A DNA stretch of 64,000 nt from Yamagishiella unicocca (taxonomy: Eukaryota; Chlorophyta; Chlorophyceae; Chlamydomonadales; Volvocaceae): positions 92,924 through 156,923 of the forward strand of contig BDSL01000157.1 in NCBI GenBank assembly GCA_003116995.1, given 5' to 3'. Numbering within the stretch: position 1 is the stretch's first letter; every line of letters starts with the position of its first letter. Both the position numbers and the translations under genes were made by a program. The notes under the pieces are model-generated. The model was not told the origin of the DNA, made no database searches, and saw nothing but the letters and a program-made list of their open reading frames with translations. This document shows, one piece after another, positions 1 through 11,908 of this stretch.

Positions 1-746
1 TGCCAGCTGCTCTCGCCAAGTTCGCCAGCAACGGTATGGCTAGGGAAGCTGGTGGCAAGGCGGGGTGCTTGGTCGATACGGGGACCACTGCAGGAGCCCG
101 GGGGCGGCGCACAACTCGCCGATGCAAGGGAACGTGAAATGAAATGCTGGGGATAAGGGTTGCAGGGCTGTCGCCGAGCTGTAGGGTGCGTGCTTTGCGT
201 TCCGGGCAGGAGGAGTGGGCACGACGAGCGAGGTGCTGATCTTGATACACGGAGGCAGGACGGTTATCCGCAGCACACATATGAGGGCGTCAGCTTTCGA
301 TTGCTGGTATCGCCGCTGTTCCGACAGCCAACATCCGTTTTTGTTTGTATTCGACTGTGACTGCAAGAGCGACCGTCTGAATCAGTTGGGCCTGGATGCC
401 CCCGTTCGCTTCCCGCCTGAAACCCTGTGATGCTCCACGCCGATCCGCGGCTGCAGGGTCTCTACACCCCCGCGATGTGTACGGCGGGCCCAACGGCGCC
501 GTGGCCAAGATCCGCTCGCTGCAGTCATGGTTTGAGTCGCAGAGAAGCCTTGTTTTTTACGCGGCAAGCATCCTAATCATCTACGAGGGCACAGCCACGC
601 GGGCCGAGGACGCAAACGTCACCATCCAATTTATCGACTTCGCACACACGTTTCCGAGCAAAGGGAAGCCTGACGACAACGTGCTGCCGGGTGTCAAGAC
701 CCTGGCGGACATGCTTGAACATGTGGGGAACGGCGAGGGTCAGTGA
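1..746 (+). CDS. Inositol polyphosphate kinase (IPK2/IPMK-like), C-terminal part
   Basis: Last two exons of a gene that starts left of the window: 1-33 (partial, donor GTATGG) and 457-746 (acceptor CTGCAG), joined in phase, stop TGA 744-746. The last exon carries two hallmarks of the inositol polyphosphate kinase family C-lobe: FYAASILIIYEG (hydrophobic strand before the variable loop) and FIDFAHT, whose Asp binds the metal-ATP in this family, followed by the expected acidic glycine-poor tail. The preceding VYGG and LQSWFESQ segments also fit the family. Such kinases phosphorylate soluble inositol phosphates (IP3 to IP5, or IP6 to pyrophosphates). IDFAHT rather than IDFGKT argues against the IP3-3-kinase branch, but the split between IPMK and IP6K cannot be made from this fragment. 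A TGTAA at 1393-1397 may be the 3' processing signal. Confidence 0.85.
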
Positions 747-2119
747 GACCGCAGGCAGAGATTTTCTGTTGATAAGGTTCGGGTGCTCGCCATGTTGTGG
801 GAATGAGCAAATGGCTACTGCCCAGACTTGTCGGTATGCGAGCGTACATGTGTCAGGCTTCTAACCATCAGCAGGAGCGCATGGCCGTGCGAAGCGTGTG
901 GGGCCTTGCTAAGGGTGCTCAATGGGCTCCAGGGGACTCCAGTTACGTTTGTAGCACCTGCTTACCAAAAAATGCCGAGACACCGTTTGGCGTCGGAGGA
1001 TGTTTTGGTGCCGCATATCATGCCTGCATGCGGATGTTTTCCTATCCTCGCTTCATGAAGCATGTGCATGCATGGCACTACTGTCACTGATTTTACTCTT
1101 GTCCTGAAATAACTTGGAGCAGTGATCATGCTTAACTGTGCCGTAAAAGTCGTCGAGAATTGCTGGGTGAGTTTTGTGCAGTCTGATGCACGGCAGGTGC
1201 CACCAGGTTACTAGGCTAATGTGCGGGACTGGTATGCGAGGGGGCCGCATCGCACATTGCAGCTGGCGTGGCGTTATGGCGTGTCGCTTTTGGAGCGGCT
1301 GTGTGCTCACTTGAGTGAAGTAAATAAAGCGTACGTGCGATCCCGAGGCGCTGAAGACTGGCATGCAGTCCCCAGGGTGGTGCTGATATCTTTGTAAGGC
1401 TATTATGCGACATCTTAATCCCAACCTCCAACTTACACTCCCTCTCGCTCTCCTGACGCAACAAACACGCATACAGAGTTTATATGAGTTAGTTAAAGCG
1501 TGTTTATGGGTCCGAAACTCAGCGCCCAGAATTCTACCTTGGCGATACCTTCACGTACGCGCGTAATAGTCACTACCAAATCAAACCGCATATCTTGCAC
1601 TGCCCGTGCAGGGAACAGGATACCGAGCTCATTTAAGGACCCGCACGATGGGAAAAACCCTTAGGATGATCCCATCTGGCGCGACCGCCACCCCAGGTTG
1701 CCGCTATCCACTTCGTGTATGGCCGTCGATTACCGTACTCCACGCCTGCCCAGTCCCAACCAACATGAGTTCAAGTCGCGTCGGACATTCAAGTAGTACG
1801 CTAATCAGGAGGTCGAGGCCAGGCTCAGGTTCAGATCATGTCAGGGCCCCGTGTGAGGCCGGGCACAACCAGCACAGCCGTGCGCCTAGACGCAAGCCCG
1901 ATCACGCCACCACAAAGACACTTCAACACTCCGCATACAGTTCCAAGTGTGCAAACCTTTGCGCATCACTCCAAAGCACATGTAAACACAGGCGTGCCGC
2001 ACAAAAGGGCGGCGACCGCCCCGTGCTTCAGCGCACTCGCAAGACACCACCAACAACATCGCCACCACCGCCACCACCACCACCACCACCACGATCCGCT
2101 TCACTATCTTAGGGTTACC
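747..2119. other. Intergenic stretch with no convincing gene
   Basis: Lies between the kinase stop and the stop of the minus-strand Ycf49-like gene, so it probably contains the 3' UTRs of two convergent genes. Open frames here (for example 1606-2112) have no conserved motif, no matching splice sites and poor composition. A TGTAA occurs at 1393-1397. Confidence 0.6.
2042..2096. repeat. CCA/CAC trinucleotide microsatellite
   Basis: A run of CCA/CAC triplets with a few interruptions, just downstream of the Ycf49-like gene. It creates poly-Pro or poly-His shadows in other frames but is not in a supported coding exon. Confidence 0.85.
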
Positions 2120-3432
2120 TTATGCTGATGACTTCTCCGCGGCCGCTGCTTCGTAGAGGCGATACGCCGCCCACCAGAGTGTGCAGTTACCAATGACTGT
2201 GAGCGCAGACTGATTTCGCCCGAGTTACGATGGTCAACAAAACACAGGGGGGAACACAGGGATAGAGTATCAGGCACTGTGTCGTAGGGATGCATTAGAC
2301 ACGGGGCTTCAGCTCCCAAATGTGCACACCCGTGGACGCACGCTTCCCGCGAGCTACACACCGCCCGCACCCCACGCTATCCATTGTCCCGCACCCCCAG
2401 CCTACTACCGGTATTCCAACCGCGTGGCGCCCAAGCCCGAGCACACAGTGGAATGACGTCACTCAGCAGGGCCGTATAGCTCACCTGCACCACCACTAGG
2501 AACTCCAGGTCAGGGGAGTTGTAGAAGAAGTGCCAGGTGCAGGCAGCCATGGCAGACCCCAGGCTCGGAATCATTCCCCAGGCCATGCCCTTCCAGCGCG
2601 GGTTGTCCGTAGCCTCCGCGTACTTCCACATGAGGCCCATGGCGGTTGTCCACTCCAGCACGGAGGACACACTGCGCGCAAGGGCAGGAAGCACACGTAC
2701 GGGAGTGCACTTTGTGACCGTCATCTGTCGTTTATTTAATGCGCGTGAGGCAGTTGCGCAGCCCCCGCCTGTGAACGGCACCATCCTTCGCCTCACGCGT
2801 ATCTACATTTGCAGCGGTGCCGTACCAACCCATCAAGAGATGACTGCGGCCTCCCAAAGACCCCTTCCGCTGCAACCATCCACTGGCACTGCAGGTCCTT
2901 TTGTCATAAAAGGTAGTTGTGCAAGCAGGGGGCAGTCATTATACGCAGCATTACACGCAGCTCGTCTATGGAGCGAAAAACGGGGCTGGCAAGACCAGCA
3001 CTGACAATCCGTGTTTACGCAGGTATCGAGACTTCATAGGGCCCCCCGACGTTCTCCCCAAGGACGCCTGGCGGACGGGAAAGCTGCATAGGCCCGCCGC
3101 CAGTCACCTGTTGATCCGACTTACTGGATGGCCCAAGTAGGGAGGGAAAGGGCGTTGCCAGGCTCCGCATGAATCTCCAGGGCATGGGCAACGCCTGGCG
3201 CCACTAAACTACCACAAGACGCAGCAACTATCAAGGCGCCGACCGCCAGGTACCGATGACCGTGCACCACAGCTGTGCGGCTGCGCGTCGAGCTGCTGCA
3301 CGCCTCCGCGTCCGGCTCCACTCCCGCTTGGCACGACGCCGCCCGGGCATTTAGCGAACATTTCGAGTGTATTACAGTGCGGCGTAACGTTGGTCGGGTC
3401 GGTAGTATCCCTCTGCAAGCTGCGAGGCTCAT
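2120..3432 (-). CDS. Ycf49-like (DUF2499) plastid membrane protein
   Basis: Three exons on the minus strand: 3125-3432, 2485-2671, 2120-2209. All junctions keep phase (the first splits a His codon) and give 194 residues. The central segment, with LEWTTAMGLMWKYAE, GMIPSLGSAMAACTWHFF and YNSPDLEFLVV, is the signature of the DUF2499/Ycf49 family of cyanobacteria, algae and plants. The last exon supplies the closing membrane segment (ALTVIGNCTLWWAAYRLYEA). The ATG at 3432 was chosen because it begins a basic, Ser/Ala/Arg-rich leader suited to chloroplast import; an Ala-rich stretch ending in AHA precedes the conserved domain. The family is thought to be an integral membrane protein of the plastid; its biochemical role is unknown. 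It is divergently transcribed from RER1 with 339 bp between starts. Confidence 0.9.
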
Positions 3433-3771
3433 GCTGGAGACGGTAAGGGGGCGAACAAGGACACCGTTCCACTTGATCTGATGGCACAAAATTGAAGAAA
3501 TGTAATATGGAGTTGCAAGGTGAACCGTTCCTGTTGAAACACTTACTTTTGATGCGACATCCGTGTGTAGTACGTCATTTCGCTGCATATAGCAGGCAAC
3601 GCGCACAATGAACGATTTCGCAGAAGCATTGTGAGTACATTGAAGCACTCTCCTCTTCTACTATCATAAGTTACCTCGCTGTCCTGAAACGCTCGACCTG
3701 CCAATACGCAACCGTTGCCGGCGCTCCTCTCCCTCTTTTCCTACTTGTAGAGGTAACACGTATTCCGAAGA
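3433..3771. promoter_or_regulatory. Shared divergent promoter region, Ycf49-like / RER1
   Basis: 339 bp separate two head-to-head start codons. It must hold both 5' UTRs and both core promoters. No TATA element or palindromic operator could be singled out by eye. Confidence 0.55.
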
Positions 3772-4707
3772 ATGGATTCTACCCCCTCAGATAACGCACT
3801 AAGCCGGTTAGGTCGACGGCTGAATCAGCGAATTCAATACTTTCTGGACAAAAGCTCACCGCACACTACTGGCCGCTGGATATGCCTTATACTGGCATTG
3901 GTCGCCTACGTGGCGCGGGTCTGGTACCTGCGGGGTGAGAAGCTACAGGTTTATCGCGGATCAGAACGCGGTCATCTCTGCACAACATAGCAGGAAATGT
4001 TTACCGTAGCATTCCGCAATCCTTGATCATGCGCCAGGGTTCTACATCGTGTCCTACGGCTTGGGCATTTACAATCTGAACTTGGTACTTGGCTTCATAA
4101 CCCCGCAATTTGACCCGGAGATGGAGGGGCCAGAGTTGCCCACCAAGGCAGACGAGGAGTTTCGACCATTCGTGCGTAGGCTGCCGGAGTTTAAGTTCTG
4201 GTGAGGGTCACTGGGTTGGTGTAGACGGCAGCGCTTAAGTGTATGTGTCAGAGCTCTGTTGGACTACTAAGCGCTGACTCCCCCCCGCAGGTATGCTTCC
4301 CTAAAGTCCATCCTTCTAGGCACGGGCATGACGTTCTTCACCGTTTTCGACGTGCCGGTATTCTGGCCTATCCTCTTGCTGTACTGGTTCGTCCTATTCT
4401 TCGTTACCATGAAGCGGCAGATCAGGCACATGATCAAACACCGCTATCTCCCATTTTCCTCGGGGAAAAAGGTACGTGGACTAACCGCGCGTAGGTGGGG
4501 TAACGATAAACCACAAGCGGGTGGGGATGGGGAGATTGACATGCAAGTGCAGCTCACATAGGCTGAGTATGAAAGGGATGCCGATGCTTCGCTGTACCGA
4601 GTGGGTATTCCCCTTACCCCGGCTGCGCTGATTTGAGTCCCTGCCGTGTCCCGACTTCTCCACTGCAGCGGTATGGAAAGGGTCCGGCCGTGAAGGACTC
4701 GAAATAG
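3772..4707 (+). CDS. RER1: RER1, Golgi-to-ER retrieval receptor
   Basis: Four exons, 3772-3934, 4038-4200, 4291-4471, 4669-4707, phases 1/2/0, giving 181 residues, the usual RER1 length. RER1 is a four-span membrane protein of the cis-Golgi that returns ER membrane proteins in COPI vesicles by recognising polar residues in their transmembrane segments. Diagnostic blocks are in order: [13 protein letters not shown] near the N terminus, [50 protein letters not shown] and [19 protein letters not shown], then the basic tail RYGKG. Hydrophobic stretches correspond to the expected four membrane spans. The start ATG precedes the conserved domain by about 20 residues, as in plants. A TGTAA at 5203-5207 is a possible 3' end signal. 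Confidence 0.96.
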
Positions 4708-6718
4708 CACTCGTCACGGTTGGAGCAGATGCTGGCGCAGTGGCAACAGGCGGTAAAGGCAGCGTGTAGGGTACTGCGTTGGGTCTTACAATTCTTGACA
4801 TGAAGTGGGTCAGTTCACTTAGACCGCCTCGGATCCTTAGCGTTTCAGCGGCCGTGCATCATATCGAGGTCCCGGTCAGCTGGATTGCTGAGAGTAGGTT
4901 GATGTCGTGTGACATTAGCGGCACACGTGTGGTGTACCCGTGATAGAGCTGGAAGGGTTCCGGGACACATAGCGGACAGCGTGAAGGTTCGAAGAGGGTC
5001 GCGCCGCTGAGCTGGAAATCCCTGTGGCATGTTAGTGACCAATGATTTTAGACAGCTGCAAACCGCAGGATTGGTTAGTTGTGAGCCATTGAGGCTCTCG
5101 CCCAGCCTGGACATTTCGGGTGCACCGCAGACATGGATATGCCAGTCCGCGCTCTTGCATGGTGGCCATTCTTGGACGCGACAACTACGAGAGTGAACAA
5201 CCTGTAAGCGAAAGCTAGTGCACCGGAAATATCTCGTGGTTACCACTTGAAAGACGCGGAGCGTGTGCCCGCAGCCGCATCGAGCCATGTTGGATACCGG
5301 TATCCTGGTTGGGTTTGCTTAGGAGTGCAAGGGGATGTCAACGTACCGGTCGTCGAGTTTGTGGAACTGGCACTGCTGGTGTGGGAGGCCGTTTGGAGGG
5401 TATACGGTAGCTTTTGAAAAAGTACGGGGGAATGTTGTAGCCAGGATGGGAGATGGGTCGGGCGAAGCGCGATTGGAAGGACACTGTCACGGATCCGAAG
5501 ATCCCAACCGGCCGTCCACCGCCATCGCCCAGGTACATGATGCCCAGGTACATGATGCCAGGGCACAGGACCCATGTGTCTCGGATTTTTAGGTGTTTTA
5601 AACGCAGTGTGTGGAGAGGGGTGCACTGGGGTAAACTCCCTACTTCCTAATAAGTAGGAACACATTCCCGCTAAGCTAAAGTTATAGAAGCACCCTTGTC
5701 ATGGCCTGGCACTGGCATTGCCGTTTCGCAGCGGTAGAGCGCAGCGGTTGGTGAAATATCTCTGCCATCGAATGCGGTGCTTTGATATTATGGACTTCGT
5801 TATCAATCAGCGATCACCTAGGGCTGTCAGTGGTAGTTGACTTACAATCGGAGCCGATGTCATGCCCCACAGCAGTTGTACCTGCTGTCCGCGACAGGCG
5901 GAGACTGCTGTGGGGCATGGCATGCCGTGCACTTTACACGGCGGAATACACCGGCTGCCAGCCCCGTTAAACGCTGCCACCCAGCCCGCCTGGGTTCAGG
6001 CGGGCGGCTTGCCGATCGAGGCAGGTGCTCCAGTGGCCTGTGGGTCGCGTTGCGTGCCTTCTGTCTTACGTGGTATGGAGGCGACCAATGAGATGAACCC
6101 CGAATCGTCGGCACAAACTCCTTGATAGGACTGGACTACCGGTATATTGCAGATGGTAGTACCACTTGGGACCAAAAGGCAGAACCACCGGGCACATCGC
6201 CGGACACTGTAATGAGACGAAAGAGACAGGAACCCAGCCGCACCCGTCCGCACCGCACCAAAAGTAAACACCAAGGCACCGGTCCAGATGCAGCAGCACC
6301 CTTCAGGGAATTTGCGCTCTAGGTTCCCATATCAGGAACCGGCCACCAACATACCTTGCAGGAGAATCAGTAGAGCACCGCTAAGGCACAACCGAAACAA
6401 CTCCCCGCCTTACATAGTGAGTGAGGAAAACGGGTTCCACTCTTTACCAGATTTTGCGGGGAGCTGATCAGTAGGCAGAAAGGCTAGGAGTGGGGCAAGC
6501 CGTGGGGAGAACGTTCTGGGAGGAACTGCGCGGTGAGGTTCGCGGCAGGTTCGCAGGACGGACGCTGGAGAAGGGACTGGGGAAAAACTAGTGGGCGGTG
6601 CTGGGTGCTGCCTGTGCTGGCGTGAGCGTCCTGACAGGTATGCAACAATCATGGGGGCATGAGCTGCCGGCATTGTACAGTCTGCCTGTTGTGCGGGATG
6701 CGTATCAGTATAATACGT
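4708..6718. other. Gene-poor stretch downstream of RER1
   Basis: No open frame here shows a recognisable motif or a believable exon chain. The first about 500 bases, to the TGTAA at 5203, may be RER1 3' UTR. A short tandem duplication of a 14-15 bp unit containing GGTACATGATGCC lies at about 5529-5556. Nothing else was recognised. Confidence 0.5.
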
Positions 6719-6736
6719 AAAGGGGTGAGACCCCTT
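6719..6736 (+). repeat. Left palindromic terminal repeat
   Basis: AAAGGGGTGAGACCCCTT: a 7-nt inverted repeat around GAG. Its exact reverse complement is at 11433-11450. Confidence 0.75.
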
Positions 6737-7314
6737 CAGAGTCCGATGTACGGATCTCGGAGACCCATGGGGAGACGAGCATCGTGCCTCCAGACGGTCT
6801 CGGGCCTGATATTAAAGAAACGGGCCAAAAAATTTCCTCGTTTTTAAATGTAGATTGCTCAAGTTGAAAGAGAATATTTTTATACCGACGCCTGAAGATG
6901 CGTTGCGGTCAAAACGCACAAGAGGAACGACTGTCGCTATCTCGGTGGCGTTAACGACCGCGGTTCTTGTCACGTAGTCTGTTCATTGCATAGCGTTACA
7001 CCTTCTGAAGATGACCTGCAAGCTTACTTGAGCTCTGCGGGCCTGGACAAGTCGATCCTTAGCACGTTTTTGAAGGAGACCACCCTCACAGCCAGGAAGG
7101 GCTCACTCATCTACACTCGGTGGATGCGGCAGATGGCTTCCCAAAGGTTGGCGCTCGGGCGTGCAACATGTTCTCGTGCAAGCCGCGGTGCTCGCGCTTT
7201 TGTTGGGGGTTTTGCCCGTCTCCACAATCACAGCCCTTGCCGGCAGTCACCCACTCCGCCGAAGAGAGAACTCCTACAGCGGCAGTGCGGGGGGGCGGCT
7301 TAATCCCCGCTTTC

Positions 7315-10300
7315 GGCGGTCCAGGCGCTCCCTTGCTGCTGGAGGGGCTGGGAGAGGGAAAGTGCCCGATTGTTGCCGTACGCGACCCTAGGCCACCGCC
7401 GCCGCGCCCAACTAGTACCTAGTATGATATTTGAGAGCTGGTAGGGCGCGGGGGGCTGGTCTGGCTTTAACCAGGAGAGCAAACCCGCTTGGGGCGGTCC
7501 AGGCGCTCCCTTGCTGCTGGAGGGGCTGGGAGAGGGAAAGTGCCCGATTGTTGCCGTACGCGACCCTAGGCCACCGCCGCCGCGCCCAACTAGTACCTAG
7601 TATGATATTTGAGAGCTGGTAGGGCGCGGGGGGCTGGTCTGGCTTTAACCAGGAGAGCAAACCCGCTTGGGGCGGTCCAGGCGCTCCCTTGCTGCTGGAG
7701 GGGCTGGGAGACGGAAAGTGCCCGATTGTTGCCGTACGCGACCCTAGGCCACCGCCGCCGCGCCCAACTAGTACCTAGTATGATATTTGAGAGCTGGTAG
7801 GGCGCGGGGGGCTGGTCTGGCTTTAACCAGGAGAGCAAACCCGCTTGGGGCGGTCCAGGCGCTCCCTTGCTGCTGGAGGGGCTGGGAGAGGGAAAGTGCC
7901 CGATTGTTGCCGTACGCGACCCTAGGCCACCGCCGCCGCGCCCAACTAGTACCTAGTATGATATTTGAGAGCTGGTAGGGCGCGGGGGGCTGGTCTGGCT
8001 TTAACCAGGAGAGCAAACCCGCTTGGGGCGGTCCAGGCGCTCCCTTGCTGCTGGAGGGGCTGGGAGAGGGAAAGTGCCCGATTGTTGCCGTACGCGACCC
8101 TAGGCCACCGCCGCCGCGCCCAACTAGTACATAGTATGATATTTGAGAGCTGGTAGGGCGCGGGGGGCTGGTCTGGCTTTAACCAGGAGAGCAAACCCGC
8201 TTGGGGCGGTCCAGGCGCTCCCTTGCTGCTGGAGGGGCTGGGAGACGGAAAGTGCCCGATTGTTGCCGTACGCGACCCTAGGCCACCGCCGCCGCGCCCA
8301 ACTAGTACCTAGTATGATATTTGAGAGCTGGTAGGGCGCGGGGGGCTGGTCTGGCTTTAACCAGGAGAGCAAACCCGCTTGGGGCGGTCCAGGCGCTCCC
8401 TTGCTGCTGGAGGGGCTGGGAGAGGGAAAGTGCCCGATTGTTGCCGTACGCGACCCTAGGCCACCGCCGCCGCGCCCAACTAGTACCTAGTATGATATTT
8501 GAGAGCTGGTAGGGCGCGGGGGGCTGGTCTGGCTTTAACCAGGAGAGCAAACCCGCTTGGGGCGGTCCAGGCGCTCCCTTGCTGCTGGAGGGGCTGGGAG
8601 AGGGAAAGTGCCCGATTGTTGCCGTACGCGACCCTAGGCCACCGCCGCCGCGCCCAACTAGTACATAGTATGATATTTGAGAGCTGGTAGGGCGCGGGGG
8701 GCTGGTCTGGCTTTAACCAGGAGAGCAAACCCGCTTGGGGCGGTCCAGGCGCTCCCTTGCTGCTGGAGGGGCTGGGAGACGGAAAGTGCCCGATTGTTGC
8801 CGTACGCGACCCTAGGCCACCGCCGCCGCGCCCAACTAGTACCTAGTATGATATTTGAGAGCTGGTAGGGCGCGGGGGGCTGGTCTGGCTTTAACCAGGA
8901 GAGCAAACCCGCTTGGGGCGGTCCAGGCGCTCCCTTGCTGCTGGAGGGGCTGGGAGAGGGAAAGTGCCCGATTGTTGCCGTACGCGACCCTAGGCCACCG
9001 CCGCCGCGCCCAACTAGTACCTAGTATGATATTTGAGAGCTGGTAGGGCGCGGGGGGCTGGTCTGGCTTTAACCAGGAGAGCAAACCCGCTTGGGGCGGT
9101 CCAGGCGCTCCCTTGCTGCTGGAGGGGCTGGGAGAGGGAAAGTGCCCGATTGTTGCCGTACGCGACCCTAGGCCACCGCCGCCGCGCCCAACTAGTACAT
9201 AGTATGATATTTGAGAGCTGGTAGGGCGCGGGGGGCTGGTCTGGCTTTAACCAGGAGAGCAAACCCGCTTGGGGCGGTCCAGGCGCTCCCTTGCTGCTGG
9301 AGGGGCTGGGAGACGGAAAGTGCCCGATTGTTGCCGTACGCGACCCTAGGCCACCGCCGCCGCGCCCAACTAGTACCTAGTATGATATTTGAGAGCTGGT
9401 AGGGCGCGGGGGGCTGGTCTGGCTTTAACCAGGAGAGCAAACCCGCTTGGGGCGGTCCAGGCGCTCCCTTGCTGCTGGAGGGGCTGGGAGAGGGAAAGTG
9501 CCCGATTGTTGCCGTACGCGACCCTAGGCCACCGCCGCCGCGCCCAACTAGTACCTAGTATGATATTTGAGAGCTGGTAGGGCGCGGGGGGCTGGTCTGG
9601 CTTTAACCAGGAGAGCAAACCCGCTTGGGGCGGTCCAGGCGCTCCCTTGCTGCTGGAGGGGCTGGGAGAGGGAAAGTGCCCGATTGTTGCCGTACGCGAC
9701 CCTAGGCCACCGCCGCCGCGCCCAACTAGTACCTAGTATGATATTTGAGAGCTGGTAGGGCGCGGGGGGCTGGTCTGGCTTTAACCAGGAGAGCAAACCC
9801 GCTTGGGGCGGTCCAGGCGCTCCCTTGCTGCTGGAGGGGCTGGGAGAGGGAAAGTGCCCGATTGTTGCCGTACGCGACCCTAGGCCACCGCCGCCGCGCC
9901 CAACTAGTACCTAGTATGATATTTGAGAGCTGGTAGGGCGCGGGGGGCTGGTCTGGCTTTAACCAGGAGAGCAAACCCGCTTGGGGCGGTCCAGGCGCTC
10001 CCTTGCTGCTGGAGGGGCTGGGAGAGGGAAAGTGCCCGATTGTTGCCGTACGCGACCCTAGGCCACCGCCGCCGCGCCCAACTAGTACCTAGTATGATAT
10101 TTGAGAGCTGGTAGGGCGCGGGGGGCTGGTCTGGCTTTAACCAGGAGAGCAAACCCGCTTGGGGCGGTCCAGGCGCTCCCTTGCTGCTGGAGGGGCTGGG
10201 AGACGGAAAGTGCCCGATTGTTGCCGTACGCGACCCTAGGCCACCGCCGCCGCGCCCAACTAGTACCTAGTATGATATTTGAGAGCTGGTAGGGCGCGGG

Positions 10301-10864
10301 GGGCTGGTCTGGCTTTAACCAGGAGAGCAAACCCGCTTGGGGCGGTCCAGGCGCTCCCTTGCTGCTGGAGGGGCTGGGAGAGGGAAAGTGCCCGATTGTT
10401 GCCGTACGCGACCCTAGGCCACCGCCGCCGCGCCCAACTAGTACCTAGTATGATATTTGAGAGCTGGTAGGGCGCGGGGGGCTGGTCTGGCTTTAACCAG
10501 GAGAGCAAACCCGCTTGGGGCGGTCCAGGCGCTCCCTTGCTGCTGGAGGGGCTGGGAGAGGGAAAGTGCCCGATTGTTGCCGTACGCGACCCTAGGCCAC
10601 CGCCGCCGCGCCCAACTAGTACCTAGTATGATATTTGAGAGCTGGTAGGGCGCGGGGGGCTGGTCTGGCTTTAACCAGGAGAGCAAACCCGCTTGGGGCG
10701 GTCCAGGCGCTCCCTTGCTGCTGGAGGGGCTGGGAGACGGAAAGTGCCCGATTGTTGCCGTACGCGACCCTAGGCCACCGCCGCCGCGCCCAACTAGTAC
10801 CTAGTATGATATTTGAGAGCTGGTAGGGCGCGGGGGGCTGGTCTGGCTTTAACCAGGAGAGCAA
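7315..10864. repeat. 178-bp satellite array, about 20 monomers
   Basis: Head-to-tail monomers of exactly 178 bp from 7315 (GGCGGTCCAGG) to about 10864, where similarity stops abruptly. Copies differ at only a few positions: G or C in GGGAG(A)(G/C)GG, and C or A in AGTAC(C/A)TAG. Each monomer contains short palindromes, such as ACTAGTACCTAGT and CTGGCTTTAACCAG. Because 178 is not a multiple of 3, reading frames change every copy; the many identical 63- and 82-residue open frames in the array are artefacts. Near-perfect identity implies recent amplification or homogenisation. Confidence 0.97.
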
Positions 10865-11432
10865 TCCGGCTTTCGAACCGGGGGAGGGGTCAGCATAGAT
10901 GCCTCATGGGTCGGCCCAACGACGCAGGTCCCTGTATCAAGATTACGCGCGTTTGCATGGTCCTGGATAAATTCTTCAGTGAAAACCCGTCAAAGGAAGC
11001 GGCAAGGTCTTCCCATCAGCGCATTGCAATAACGGAGATGTGGTGGAGTGTACTTCCTACGAAAAGGCAATAATTCAGATTGTTTCTCAATTTCGCGCCG
11101 TCGGCTAGGCTAAGGCTTGTGGGTTTGGGCTTGGGCTCGGGGCTATGTTCGCGGTGAGACTGTCGTCATGGTGCTGCAAGCTTTGTCGTGACTCACAGTG
11201 TTGACATTCGAGCTACTCTATACGATAAAGAAGCGCCTCAGGTTCTTGTTGCTATAACTTTATAAGCTTGCCGTTGACGATGGGTCTTCAATCGGGGTCG
11301 GAGTAACGATGAGCAAGGTTTCCCAGTTCCAGGAACTACGCGTCTCAGTCACAGCATAATAATATTGGTAACCATTATCTTTTTAATGGAATAATTTACG
11401 ACCGTTAGGGTAAGGGTCTCGGATGGTGTCTC

Positions 11433-11450
11433 AAGGGGTCTCACCCCTTT
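11433..11450 (-). repeat. Right palindromic terminal repeat
   Basis: Exact reverse complement of 6719-6736, 4.7 kb away, in inverted orientation. Confidence 0.75.
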
Positions 11451-11908
11451 AGATAACGTATGCTATGTCGGTTCTGGTCGGTTTGCTGAATAGGCGTTCG
11501 GCCCTGGCCAGCGTCTTGGCGATGTCATTTTTTCCGGAGGCATCAGGGATCAATATAAAGTGATTATATCTACTTTCAGCTCTGCTAGCCCACTTAGGAT
11601 TGTGTTGCTACTGTCAGGTTCACATGCCATTCTCTGCTACTGCTTGTTGCACCATCTTGTCTCTCACAACAAATGGGCGCGAGGGGACAGTTGCTACGAA
11701 GTTTCTGCAAGCTTTTTATGTCATAGGAGGACAACTGGTTCTTCCGGTGGCTGTTGGGCTTCGCGCGTCGGGATTGTCGTATATGATAGCCGAGCCGCTG
11801 CGCCACGTTCAATGAACAAACAATGGTAAATTCCTTTGTGCAATACCTTATACTAACGCCAATGTGCGCTACTTAAATGCTCTGCACCGAACGGTCAACT
11901 GGTGGTCA
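11451..11908. other. Region upstream of the Ser-rich gene
   Basis: 458 bases between the right palindrome and the predicted start of the next gene. Presumably promoter and 5' UTR. No coding signal recognised on either strand. Confidence 0.5.

Larger units (their letters stand above)
6719..11450. mobile_element. Candidate palindrome-bounded element enclosing a satellite array
   Basis: The 18-nt sequence AAAGGGGTGAGACCCCTT at 6719-6736 recurs as its exact reverse complement at 11433-11450. Each copy is itself a hairpin (7-nt arms, 3-nt loop). Weaker similarity continues inward, both sides having GAGACCC within about 45 nt, and outward, both having TACGT. The satellite array inside is nearly centred between the two ends (midpoints about 9090 and 9085). 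These facts suggest one unit, perhaps a non-autonomous DNA element. No transposase and no clear target-site duplication were found, so this is inference. The non-satellite arms are 6737-7314 and 10865-11432. Confidence 0.4.

Noticed and set aside
1606..2128. 168- and 96-residue frames with poly-Pro or poly-His ends
   Set aside because: Produced by the CCA microsatellite next to the Ycf49-like 3' end; no motif or splice context.
5240..5665. 141-residue minus-strand frame with HVPGHHVPGR repeats
   Set aside because: Composition follows a short tandem DNA duplication; no motif and no splice partners.
7161..7391. Signal-peptide-like stretch VLVQAAVLALLLGVLPV
   Set aside because: Its frame has only a GTG start, runs into the satellite and has no continuation.
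7431..10864. Dozens of identical 63- and 82-residue open frames on both strands
   Set aside because: They are the 178-bp satellite read in shifting frames; 178 is not divisible by 3, so no continuous protein can result.
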